Notes: generated by a model not told the origin, from the sequence alone. DNA of 17,650 nt from an uncultured Paenibacillaceae bacterium (GCA_937957685.1 CALGAO010000001.1:1-17650), one strand, 5' to 3'. Positions 6,806-14,255 are shown, numbered from the stretch's first letter. Numbers and translations are program-made.

Positions 6806-9616
6806 TCAGATGGTGAAATCGTATTGCTCCAATTCGTGATCAAGGGCATCGAGCTGGCTGTCCGTGATGCGGGTGACGAACTGCATCTCGCGCATGCTGG
6901 CCAGCTTCATGCCATAGATGACCGCTTTCTTCTGATCGATATCCGGGATATGTCTGCGGACGATGGCGGCCACCTGCTCATTCGCCAGAAGATCGCGCAG
7001 ATCGCTGTAAGAGTTGAAGCGCGGCACATAGGGCACCGATGGCGTGTAGCGGAAGCGATGGGTTCCCGCCCGGAGCCGGATGCGGCACCCGCCGCGCTCC
7101 TGCACGATCCCGGTCAGGTCTTGCGGACCTTCATACCGGATGGCTTCCTTGCGGCTGTCCGGCAGGATCAGCTCGGCTTCCGCATCGAAGGGCACGACAC
7201 ATTCCAACGCAAGATTCCCATGCTTGTCGAGTTCCCATCTGCTGACGATCATCCCGGCAGGGCTGGCGAAGCGCGCTTTCACATGGCGGAGACGCCAGCT
7301 AGGCTTCGGCGCGATCCTGAATCGACGATAGCCCGGCGCATCCTCCAGCGGCTGGATGCCTGCCAGCTCCTGCACCATCCAATGGACGATGGAGCCATAG
7401 GCATAGTGATTCAGGGAATTCATCCCATGCGGATTCATCGTGCCGTCCGGCAGGACGGAGTCCCATCGCTCCCAGATCGTGGTGGCGCCCATCTTCACCG
7501 GATAGAGCCAGCCCGGCAGCTCTTCATTCAGGAGCAGCTTGCAGGCCAGATCCAGATAACCGTAGTCGGACAGCACCTTGCAGAGGTGCGGCGTGCCGAC
7601 GAATCCCGTCTGCAGCTTGTAGCCCGCCTTGATGACGAGCTGGGCCAGGGTATCAACCGCCCGTTGCCGCCACTCCTCCGGCAGAAGCTCCATGTAGACC
7701 GGAAGGATCTGAGCGGTCTGCGTCACCGAGACGATCCGTCCATTCGGAGAGACGAACTCCCGCAGGAAGGCCTCCCTGATCTGCTCGTACAGGCGAGCAT
7801 ACTCCCGCTCTTCTTCCTCGTAGCCCAGCACCCGGGCAGTCCTGGACAAGATCCGGACGGAGTGGGCATAATAGGCGGTCGCGATCAGCTCATGCAGCGT
7901 TCCGCCTGACAAGCTGCCGGTCACGCTGTCGAGGGCGAGCCAATCGCCGAAGTGGAAGTCATCGCTCCAGATATGCTTCTCTCCGGCGCGGCTTCTCACG
8001 TATTCCACCCAGCCCTTCATCGACGGCCACTGCGCTTCGAGCACGGTGATATCGCCATATTGCACGTACTGCTGCCATGGAACTATCGTCGCCACGTCTC
8101 CCCATGCCGCCGAGCAGGTCTCTCCGTCGATCATCTTCGGCACGACCTGCGGCACGGCTCCATTCCGCTTGGCTTGCTCACAGGAGAGGTCATACATATA
8201 CTTGGCGAAGAATGCCCTCGTATCCATATAGAAGCTGGCCGTCGGAGCGAAGACCTGCGCGTCGCCTGTCCAGCCGAGCCTCTCGTCGCGCTGGGGGCAG
8301 TCGGTTGGCACGTCGATGAAATTGCTCTTCTGGCTCCAGCAAGCATTGGCGATCAGCCTGTTCACCAGCGGATGGGACGTCTCCAGGGAGCCGGTCATCT
8401 CCATATCGGAGTAGAGCACCCAGGCTTCGATCGAGTCCGGATCGATATATTCCAGACCGCGCACCCGGACATACCGGAAACCGAAGTAGGTGAAATGCGG
8501 TCTCACCCATGCCGGCTGGCCGTCCGAGATATAGACAAACGTCTGTTTGGCCGTTCCCAGATTGGCCGTGTAGAATTCACCATGCTGCATGTATTCCGCG
8601 TATTCGAGCACGACCTCCGCATCGGCCGGGGCATGCACGCGGAACGTTACCCATCCGGCCATGTTCTGACCGAAATCGATCACTTTGTCCCCTTGCGGCG
8701 TCGTGAGGATGGCGGCGGGCTTCAGCACCTCCTTGCATACGACAGGCAGCCCGAGACGGTCTTGCAGTCGCCCTTTGACGGGTTTGGGAACCTCCACAGC
8801 CGGGACTGGGACGCTCGCTGCCTTCACCCGGGCATCCCAGGTTTCGCCGTCATAGATGCCGCTTGCGGATACCTGGCTGGGGCAGGTCTCCCAGGTGGCA
8901 TCGGTGCCGATCCGGAGCTCTCGGCCATCGGCCAACCGGATGACCAGCTCCGCGAGGAAGGCTGGCGCATCGGCATACATGCGAACTCTGCCGCCATGCA
9001 GGCCGAATCGTCCGATCGCCCAGCCGGGTCCCAGCATGGCGACAAGCTCGTTCCCTCCGACGCGAAGCTGATCGGTCACATCGTACGTCTGTACCTGCAG
9101 CCAGGTATCGTAATCATGGCAGCCCGGCGTCAGAAACTCTTCGCCGATCTTCTCTCCGTTCAGCGTGGCCTCGTACAAGCCGACTCCGCTGGCGTACAGC
9201 CGGGCAGACACCGGCTTGTCCGTCAGCTCGAACCGCTTCACGAAACAGGGGTGCTCCATGCCTGGCTGGCCGCCGATCCAGCGGGCGGACCACGGTTCAT
9301 CACGCTTGCCGGTTTCGAACCAGGCGATGTCGCTGTCGATCACTTCCCCCGCATCGGTCCATACCCTGACGCGCCAATAGTAGCGGGTTCGCGGTTGCCA
9401 ATCGAGCCGCACGGGATGGGCGATGCCGGTGATGTCTTCGCGCTCTCCGGTATCGTAGATGACGCTCTGCATCGCCGGGTCCAGAGCGATCTTGACAGAA
9501 GCCCGGGTCTGGCGCGTGCCGCTTGTCACTTCCGTCACCCAGCTGAGCACCGCTGTTTGAATGTCGTATCCCAGAGGATTGGTGATGTGGTTGCATTTCA
9601 TTTTGACGATGGGCAT
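6806..9616 (-). CDS. GH78 alpha-L-rhamnosidase
   Basis: A 936-residue inverting alpha-L-rhamnosidase that releases terminal L-rhamnose from glycosides or oligosaccharides. No signal peptide is visible, so it probably acts in the cytoplasm on imported substrate. Order: an N-terminal fibronectin-like/beta-sandwich part (about 1-110), Bac_rhamnosid_N (about 115-290), a concanavalin-like domain (about 295-405), the (alpha/alpha)6 catalytic barrel (about 407-755) and a C-terminal beta-sandwich (about 757-858). DVPTDCPQRDERLGWTGDAQ at 435-454 is the family signature and holds the likely general acid E445. E716 in WERW is the candidate second catalytic glutamate. A helical tail of about 75 residues follows the normal end of the family. 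The ATG at 9616 has GGCGGAG upstream; Met6 is an alternative start. The gene follows the permease genes by 51 bp and is probably co-transcribed with them. Confidence 0.95.
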   Translation of the reverse strand: MPIVKMKCNHITNPLGYDIQTAVLSWVTEVTSGTRQTRASVKIALDPAMQSVIYDTGEREDITGIAHPVRLDWQPRTRYYWRVRVWTDAGEVIDSDIAWFETGKRDEPWSARWIGGQPGMEHPCFVKRFELTDKPVSARLYASGVGLYEATLNGEKIGEEFLTPGCHDYDTWLQVQTYDVTDQLRVGGNELVAMLGPGWAIGRFGLHGGRVRMYADAPAFLAELVIRLADGRELRIGTDATWETCPSQVSASGIYDGETWDARVKAASVPVPAVEVPKPVKGRLQDRLGLPVVCKEVLKPAAILTTPQGDKVIDFGQNMAGWVTFRVHAPADAEVVLEYAEYMQHGEFYTANLGTAKQTFVYISDGQPAWVRPHFTYFGFRYVRVRGLEYIDPDSIEAWVLYSDMEMTGSLETSHPLVNRLIANACWSQKSNFIDVPTDCPQRDERLGWTGDAQVFAPTASFYMDTRAFFAKYMYDLSCEQAKRNGAVPQVVPKMIDGETCSAAWGDVATIVPWQQYVQYGDITVLEAQWPSMKGWVEYVRSRAGEKHIWSDDFHFGDWLALDSVTGSLSGGTLHELIATAYYAHSVRILSRTARVLGYEEEEREYARLYEQIREAFLREFVSPNGRIVSVTQTAQILPVYMELLPEEWRQRAVDTLAQLVIKAGYKLQTGFVGTPHLCKVLSDYGYLDLACKLLLNEELPGWLYPVKMGATTIWERWDSVLPDGTMNPHGMNSLNHYAYGSIVHWMVQELAGIQPLEDAPGYRRFRIAPKPSWRLRHVKARFASPAGMIVSRWELDKHGNLALECVVPFDAEAELILPDSRKEAIRYEGPQDLTGIVQERGGCRIRLRAGTHRFRYTPSVPYVPRFNSYSDLRDLLANEQVAAIVRRHIPDIDQKKAVIYGMKLASMREMQFVTRITDSQLDALDHELEQYDFTI

Positions 9617-9667
9617 GTCATTCTCCGCCTTTCTTTCATCCGAATGCTGGGTCGAAGGTTCCGCTCA

Positions 9668-10555
9668 TCAGCCCTTGACCGCGCCGATCACGATCCCTTT
9701 GACGAAGTATTTCTGGAAGAACGGATACATGATGAGGATCGGCACGACACCGATCACCGCGATCGCCATGCGCACCGTCTCGCCGGGCAGCTTCATCGCA
9801 GATGCGTTGGCGCCATAAGCCGTGCTCGCGGTCTTGATCGCTTCGATGTTCTGCATCATCTGATTGAGCAGATTCTGTATGCTGTACAGCTTCGGATCAG
9901 ACAGGTAGATCAGGCCGTTGTTCCAGTCATTCCAGTACGCGATGCCGTTGAACAGGCCGATGGTCGCCAGGATCGGCAGCGACAGCGGCAGGACGATGCG
10001 GAAGAAGGCCCGGAACTCCCCGGCTCCGTCGATCCTCGCCGACTCGAGCACTCCCTGCGGGATCGTTGTTCGGAAGAAGTTGCTCGCCAGGAACACGTTG
10101 AAGCCATTCATCAGCAAGCTTGGCACAAGCAGCGCCCAGAGGGTGTTCTTGATGCCGAGATATTGGGTGTAGATGATGTAGGTCGGAACCAGTCCGCCGT
10201 TGAACAGCAGGGTGAAGAACACCAGGAACGACAGGATGCGACTGCCAGGCATCTCCGTCTTGGAGATCCCGTAACCGAGCATCACCGTGATGAGCAGGCT
10301 GACCGTTGTCCCGACCGCGGTGATCAGGATCGTGATCCCGTATGCGCGGGCGATGACCTGTATATTGGACAGCAGGTAACGGTATGCATCAAGGCTGAAT
10401 TCATTCGGCCAGAAACGATACCCGTTGGACAGGATCTCGCTCTCGGCTGTGATCGAGGAGATGAACAGCAGGATAAACGGGATGATGCTGAGCAGGCTTA
10501 ACAGGATCAGGCATACGTGCGACATCACATGCCATATTCGGTTCTCTGTACCCAT
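9668..10555 (-). CDS. CUT1 carbohydrate ABC transporter permease, LplC/MalG type
   Basis: A 295-residue inner-membrane permease with about six transmembrane helices. The first lies at residues 12-34. The EAA loop that docks on the ATPase is at 171-190 (ESARIDGAGEFRAFFRIVLP). The C-terminus ends in the short IGAVKG-type tail common to this group. It should form a heterodimeric channel with the permease encoded 27 bp upstream and work with the lipoprotein at 1690-3240. AGGTGA lies about 6 bases before the ATG. No ATPase gene is present in the cluster, as is usual for Firmicutes CUT1 systems that share MsmX. Confidence 0.94.
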   Translation of the reverse strand: MGTENRIWHVMSHVCLILLSLLSIIPFILLFISSITAESEILSNGYRFWPNEFSLDAYRYLLSNIQVIARAYGITILITAVGTTVSLLITVMLGYGISKTEMPGSRILSFLVFFTLLFNGGLVPTYIIYTQYLGIKNTLWALLVPSLLMNGFNVFLASNFFRTTIPQGVLESARIDGAGEFRAFFRIVLPLSLPILATIGLFNGIAYWNDWNNGLIYLSDPKLYSIQNLLNQMMQNIEAIKTASTAYGANASAMKLPGETVRMAIAVIGVVPILIMYPFFQKYFVKGIVIGAVKG

Positions 10556-10582
10556 GTAGGATCACCTCGAGTCAGAATAGAG

Positions 10583-11551
10583 TCAGAACAGCGCATTTTC
10601 CCTGTTGATCTTCCGCACGATGCCATTCGCCAGCAGCACCAGGATGAAGCCGACGATCGACTGATAGAAGCCGGCAGCCGAAGACTTGGCGATGTCGCCG
10701 AGCTGCAGCAATCCGCGGAATACGTATGTGTCGATGACATTGGTCGTGTCGTACAGCATGCCCGAGTTCATCGGCACCTGGTAGAACAGGCCAAAGTCGG
10801 CATAGAAGATCCGTCCGATGGACAGCAGCGTCAGGACGATGATCGTCGGCGTGATCAGCGGCAGCGTGATCTTGCGGATCTGCTGCCACTTGCTCGCGCC
10901 GTCCAGCGTGGCCGCCTCATAATACTCGGGATCGATGCCGATGATCGACGCCAGATAGATGATGCAGGTGAATCCGATGTTCTTCCACAGATGGACGAAG
11001 GTCAGGATATATGGCCAGTATTTCGCTTCCAGGTACCAGTCGATCGGCTCCAGACCCAGGGCAGGCAGCAGCGTATTGTTGAAGAATCCCTGTTCCATGC
11101 CCAGGAACGCGAAGGCCAGATAAGCGACGATGACCATGGAGATCAGATACGGAAGCAGGATCACGCTCTGGTACAGTCTTGACATGAACCTGTTGCGAAT
11201 CTCGTTCAGCATGATCGCCACCGCCACCGAGCATACGAGGGTCAGGATGATAAACGCTCCGTTGTACAGCAGCGTGTTGCGCGTGATGATATAGGCATCC
11301 GAGGTGCGGAACAGAAACTTGAAGTTCTCCAGGCCGAACCAGGGGCTGCCCCAGATGCCTTTGGCGTAGTCGATTTTCTTGAAGGCGATGATCAGGCCGG
11401 ACATGGGCAGATAGTTGTTGATCAGCAGATAGATGAGCCCCGGCACCATCATCAGGTAGATGGGCCAGTACGGCTTCATCCTCTTCCAGAGCGAATGGCT
11501 CTGCTTCCGTCCAGTGTCGGGGATGGCAGGAACGGTTTGCTTCGTGTCCAT
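10583..11551 (-). CDS. CUT1 carbohydrate ABC transporter permease, LplB type
   Basis: A 322-residue permease, first gene of the operon. A cytoplasmic N-terminal arm of ~30 residues precedes about six transmembrane helices (first about 31-52). The EAA loop is at 212-231 (EAATLDGASKWQQIRKITLP). Sequence style (PYWPIYLMMVPGLIYLLINNYLPM, AFKKIDY) matches the LplB/YtcP-like subgroup whose partners are DUF3502-type lipoproteins. It pairs with the next gene to form the import channel. The ATG has AAGGAG 8 bases upstream, and the promoter and putative regulator box lie at 11594-11658. Confidence 0.94.
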   Translation of the reverse strand: MDTKQTVPAIPDTGRKQSHSLWKRMKPYWPIYLMMVPGLIYLLINNYLPMSGLIIAFKKIDYAKGIWGSPWFGLENFKFLFRTSDAYIITRNTLLYNGAFIILTLVCSVAVAIMLNEIRNRFMSRLYQSVILLPYLISMVIVAYLAFAFLGMEQGFFNNTLLPALGLEPIDWYLEAKYWPYILTFVHLWKNIGFTCIIYLASIIGIDPEYYEAATLDGASKWQQIRKITLPLITPTIIVLTLLSIGRIFYADFGLFYQVPMNSGMLYDTTNVIDTYVFRGLLQLGDIAKSSAAGFYQSIVGFILVLLANGIVRKINRENALF

Positions 11552-11593
11552 CGTTTGGCTCCTTCCGATGAGAATCTTGCTTGTCTTATCCTC

Positions 11594-11658
11594 ATCCTAC
11601 CCGGCAGCCGGAGTACCCTGCTACCTGACTTTCGACTTCCGAACAACACTTTTTCGAC
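11594..11658 (-). promoter_or_regulatory. Promoter of the permease-rhamnosidase operon with a candidate YesN-type activator box
   Basis: Two GTCGAAA half-sites (minus strand, plus positions 11652-11658 and 11630-11636) are exactly 22 bp apart within a 29-bp element that matches the one at 3320-3348 at 24 of 29 positions. A candidate -10 TAGGAT in GGTAGGATGAGG lies at 11594-11599, 30 bp downstream, and the ATG is 42 bp beyond it. This repeats the geometry before the binding-protein gene (29 and 44 bp). No consensus -35 is visible. Here the element lies in non-coding DNA, so its conservation is not explained by protein coding. Confidence 0.62.
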
Positions 11659-11659
11659 C

Positions 11660-11831
11660 TGAGAGAGCAACAAGAAAGGCTGTGGACCGATCGGTTGTTC
11701 CGTTAGCCTGGTGCAAATGGCCGTTATGCTGCATATAGCGGATCCACGTTCCGTCACGGTGGGCGGGCTGATCTCGGCGTGATCTTCCGTTCCCTCCTCC
11801 CGCCACGAGCAACAAAGAGGATCAACACAGC
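11660..11831. other. Non-coding stretch between the operon promoter and the CRISPR terminator
   Basis: No gene is supported on either strand. The only structure seen is the 10-bp palindrome ACCGATCGGT at 11686-11695, about 27 bp upstream of the regulator box. It could be a second operator or chance. Confidence 0.5.
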
Positions 11832-11859
11832 ACAAAAAAGCCGCTCAAAAGAGCGGCTT
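11832..11859 (-). terminator. Intrinsic terminator at the end of the CRISPR array
   Basis: A strong 9-bp GC-rich stem (AAGCCGCTC at 11838-11846 and complement at 11851-11859) with a 4-base loop is followed on the minus strand by a run of six T. It sits immediately past the decayed last repeat, so it would end the crRNA precursor transcript and stop it entering the permease operon promoter. Confidence 0.8.
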
Positions 11860-12070
11860 GTCAATCCGTGCACTCCACGAGGAGGCAACCAGACACATTA
11901 CAATTCAATCCTCGCACTCCATACGGAGTGCGACTATATGGTCGCCTAAGGTGCCGGGCTTCCGCAGGCTATTTCAATCCACGCACTCCATACGGAGTGC
12001 GACAGCAAATCATGCCGCGCTCCCGCCGGGCCTCGGTATTTCAATCCACGCACTCCATACGGAGTGCGAC
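11858..12070 (-). CRISPR. Very small type I-C-like CRISPR array (three good repeats plus one decayed)
   Basis: Repeats of 33 bp lie at 11902-11934, 11971-12003 and 12038-12070. The last two are identical, while the first has two changes near one edge. A decayed repeat with a one-base deletion and several changes is at 11858-11889. Spacers are 36 bp (11935-11970) and 34 bp (12004-12037), but only 12 bp separate the decayed repeat from its neighbour. In crRNA orientation the repeat starts GTCGCACTCC, contains a CGCACTCC/GGAGTGCG stem, and ends GGATTGAAAT, the type I-C hallmark. The decayed repeat lies at the end far from the leader, as is typical. No cas gene is present from 347 to 17650, so any activity depends on Cas proteins encoded elsewhere. 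Confidence 0.93.
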
Positions 12071-12105
12071 AGCAGGTTCAGCGAGGCCTTGATCAACCAG
12101 GCCTC

Positions 12106-12245
12106 AGAAATGCAAAAGTGCGAACCTGTATTTTCGTGTGGTCAATGATTTTTAGAAATATCTCATAAAAAGCTTCAAACCTTGTCATTCTGCGAAGTGC
12201 GAACCTGCCAGTGTAATCATGTTCACTTGAGGTTCGCACTTCTGG
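12106..12245 (-). promoter_or_regulatory. CRISPR leader-like sequence
   Basis: This AT-rich stretch on the leader side has three copies of AAGTGCGAACCT or its complement, at 12116-12127, 12195-12206 and 12230-12241. The latter two form a 13-bp inverted repeat around a 23-base loop. GTGCGAACC...AGGTTCGCAC blocks are characteristic, from memory, of type I-C leaders in Firmicutes. It would hold the array promoter and the integration signals. It stops 35 bases short of the first repeat rather than abutting it. Confidence 0.7.
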
Positions 12246-12505
12246 AACTTTTGAAAATCCAGCCCGGCCTTTACATCCAGAGTCTGTTTTGCGCCTATGT
12301 GTTTATCTATGTTGTCGCTTGGTACGAGCTTCACGCCTTAAACGTCGCTTGTAAGGTCCTGCCCATCCGCCAACAATCAACAACCGATGGATACATCGCA
12401 ACGAATATGGCTCTTGGCGGACGGGTGTACACCATCCCAACCGACCTGCACTAGCACTCACCAGCAGCGCGAATCCCCCCGTCATATTTCTGCACAGACG
12501 CCCCG
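12246..12505. other. Non-coding stretch between CRISPR leader and MFS gene
   Basis: Open frames here overlap the leader or lack ribosome sites, and none resembles a Cas protein or another family I know. I looked specifically for a cas2 remnant on the minus strand, where it would normally precede an I-C leader, and found none. No clear terminator follows the exporter stop codon at 12506. Confidence 0.4.
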
Positions 12506-14146
12506 TTATCCTTCCGCCGCCTGCGCCTGCCGCTTCTGATAGCGTCTGCGCAGCGGCATCAGGATCAGCGCGCCCGCCACGACGAGAATACCGATCACCG
12601 CGGCGGTCATGTACATGCCGTCGAAGCCGTTCTTCGCGGCCATCTTCGTCACCTCGGCGACGCTGTCCTCGATCACGGCCTTCAGGGTCGGATCCTGGAT
12701 GCTGCTTACGACCTCCGTCATCTCCGCATCCGACATGGATGCCGCGCCGGATGCCATCTGACGGCCGATCGCGCCCAGCTCAGCCTGGCCCTCCGCCGAC
12801 AGCTCCACCGCGTCCAGATTGCGCTGCAGGATGTCCGGGAAGTCCTCCTTGAACAGGGTGCCGATGTTGTTGAAGGAGCGCGCCAGGAAACCGGCATAGA
12901 TCGTCGGCGACAGCGTCATCCCGATCTGACGAAGCAGGGACAGCGTTGCGAGCGCAGTGCCTTTGTCCTTGTTCAGCCCTTCGGTGGCCAGGATGTTAAG
13001 CGGCGCCCCCATGATGATGCCGATGCCGATCCCCGCAACCGCACTTGCCACGATAAACTGCCACCTGGTCTCCAGCCACAGCGGGAACAGGGCGAAGCCG
13101 ACTGCACCGATCAGCCCGGATGCGATCACCGCGAAGATCGGCCCGCGCTTCGCCACGAGCCCTCCACCCATTCCGGCGCCGACCCCGGCAGCCACTGCCA
13201 GCGGCGTCATCCAGTAGCCGGACTTCTCGGCAGCGATGCCCAGCACCTGTTCCGTAAAGGACGGGATATAGATCATCGAGGCGAGCATGCCGCCAGCCAG
13301 CGTGCCGATCAGCAGCACCATCAGGTAGCGGGGTTGCTTGATCAGCTTGATCGGCAGGATCGGGTCGCCGTTCTGCTTGCGCTCCAGCCGGCCTTCGTAG
13401 AACAGCAGGATCGCGATCAGCACGACTCCGCCCACCAGGTAAGCCCACACGTTCGTGCGAGTCAAGCTTTCCATAATATCCACATCGATGTTGGTCAGAC
13501 CCAGCATCAGGGACAGGATGCCCACCGACAGGATGATCGTGCCTGTCAGGTCCATCCGACCAGGCGTCGGATCCGAGGACTCCGCCAGCTTCGTGATCCC
13601 GAAGATCAGGAGCAGGATGGCGATCGGCACGTTGATCAGGAACAGCACATGCCACTTGCCGGTCGCATCCAGCAGGAAGCTGCCCACATTCGGGCCAAGC
13701 ACCGCTGCCACGCCATTCATCGCGCCGAGCAGCCCGAGATACTTCGCTTGCTTCTCCGGCTCGACGGTGCTCAGGATATGCGAGCTGCCGATGATAAAGA
13801 TGCCGCCGCCGCCCAGAGATTGCAACAGTCTGGCGAACAGATAAAATCCAAACGACGGACTCAACGCAACGAGCAAGGAACCTAAGCCAAACAGGAAAAT
13901 CTCAACAATAAACAACCTCTTCCTGCCGTATCGATCCGACAGCTTCCCGACAATCGGCAAGCTGATCGACAAGCCCAGCGTATAGATCGTGATCCCCCAG
14001 GCTCCCCAGTTCTCCGACACATCGAAGTCGCGATTGATCGTCGTCAGGGCAGAGCTGATGATCCCGTTGTCCAGCTGGGCCATGAACACGCCGATGGAGA
14101 ACAGCAACAGGGCCCAGAACTGGGACTGTGATGATTTCTCTTTCAC
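12506..14146 (-). CDS. MFS drug/solute exporter, DHA2 (14-TM) type
   Basis: A 546-residue proton-driven efflux protein of the EmrB/QacA (DHA2) group. Visible signatures are D26 in TM1 (AQLDNGIISSAL), motif A GKLSDRYGRKR (67-77), motif B RLLQSLGGGG (106-115) and the antiporter motif C around GAMNGVAAVLGPNVGSF (141-157). About 14 helices are suggested by length and hydropathy. A hydrophilic stretch of ~70 residues near 430-505 should lie between the last two helices. The start is a GTG at 14146 with GGAGG 8 bases upstream. The promoter region has a palindromic operator candidate and a CRP/FNR-type site, but no TetR or MarR gene is adjacent. The substrate cannot be predicted. Confidence 0.92.
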   Translation of the reverse strand: MKEKSSQSQFWALLLFSIGVFMAQLDNGIISSALTTINRDFDVSENWGAWGITIYTLGLSISLPIVGKLSDRYGRKRLFIVEIFLFGLGSLLVALSPSFGFYLFARLLQSLGGGGIFIIGSSHILSTVEPEKQAKYLGLLGAMNGVAAVLGPNVGSFLLDATGKWHVLFLINVPIAILLLIFGITKLAESSDPTPGRMDLTGTIILSVGILSLMLGLTNIDVDIMESLTRTNVWAYLVGGVVLIAILLFYEGRLERKQNGDPILPIKLIKQPRYLMVLLIGTLAGGMLASMIYIPSFTEQVLGIAAEKSGYWMTPLAVAAGVGAGMGGGLVAKRGPIFAVIASGLIGAVGFALFPLWLETRWQFIVASAVAGIGIGIIMGAPLNILATEGLNKDKGTALATLSLLRQIGMTLSPTIYAGFLARSFNNIGTLFKEDFPDILQRNLDAVELSAEGQAELGAIGRQMASGAASMSDAEMTEVVSSIQDPTLKAVIEDSVAEVTKMAAKNGFDGMYMTAAVIGILVVAGALILMPLRRRYQKRQAQAAEG

Positions 14147-14168
14147 CCTATAATCCTCCGTTTCATAT

Positions 14169-14189
14169 TTAGGTAGGTAATCTATCTAA
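14169..14189 (-). promoter_or_regulatory. Imperfect palindrome, candidate TetR/MarR-type operator overlapping the exporter promoter
   Basis: The 21-bp element has arms that read TTAGATAGAT on one strand and TTAGGTAGGT on the other, differing only by A/G at two positions of ten. It lies 23-43 bp before the GTG start and overlaps the best -10 candidate (TTAGAT, with TTGTTC at 14207-14212 as -35 and a 17-bp spacer). This is the usual place for a repressor controlling a drug exporter. The regulator itself is not encoded in this window. Confidence 0.5.
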
Positions 14190-14220
14190 TTGGATATGGC
14201 CATAGTGAACAATTGAGTCA

Positions 14221-14236
14221 TGTGACCCATATCACA
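14221..14236. promoter_or_regulatory. Perfect CRP/FNR-type binding site
   Basis: TGTGACCCATATCACA matches the TGTGA-N6-TCACA consensus of CRP/FNR-family regulators at all ten defined bases. It lies just upstream of the -35 candidate of the exporter, centred near -50 relative to the expected start, a plausible activator position. In Bacillus the oxygen-sensing Fnr uses this motif. Which family member would bind here is unknown. Confidence 0.5.
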
Positions 14237-14255
14237 CACGATACTTCTTATCTTA

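Noticed and set aside
7952..10501. 849-codon plus-strand open frame opposite the rhamnosidase and permease genes
   Set aside because: It mirrors well-supported minus-strand genes in GC-rich DNA, has biased His/Arg/Asp composition, and shows no domains.
11686..11695. ACCGATCGGT palindrome upstream of the permease operon
   Set aside because: Only 10 bp, in GC-rich DNA, with no second copy seen near other locus genes; likely chance.
11858..12148. Plus-strand open frame of 96 codons across the CRISPR array
   Set aside because: It simply translates the repeats (recurring SIRSAT-like peptides) and spacers; no ribosome site or family resemblance.
12182..12454. Plus-strand frame of 90 codons beside the CRISPR leader
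   Set aside because: It begins inside the leader's repeated blocks, has no good ribosome site and resembles nothing known.
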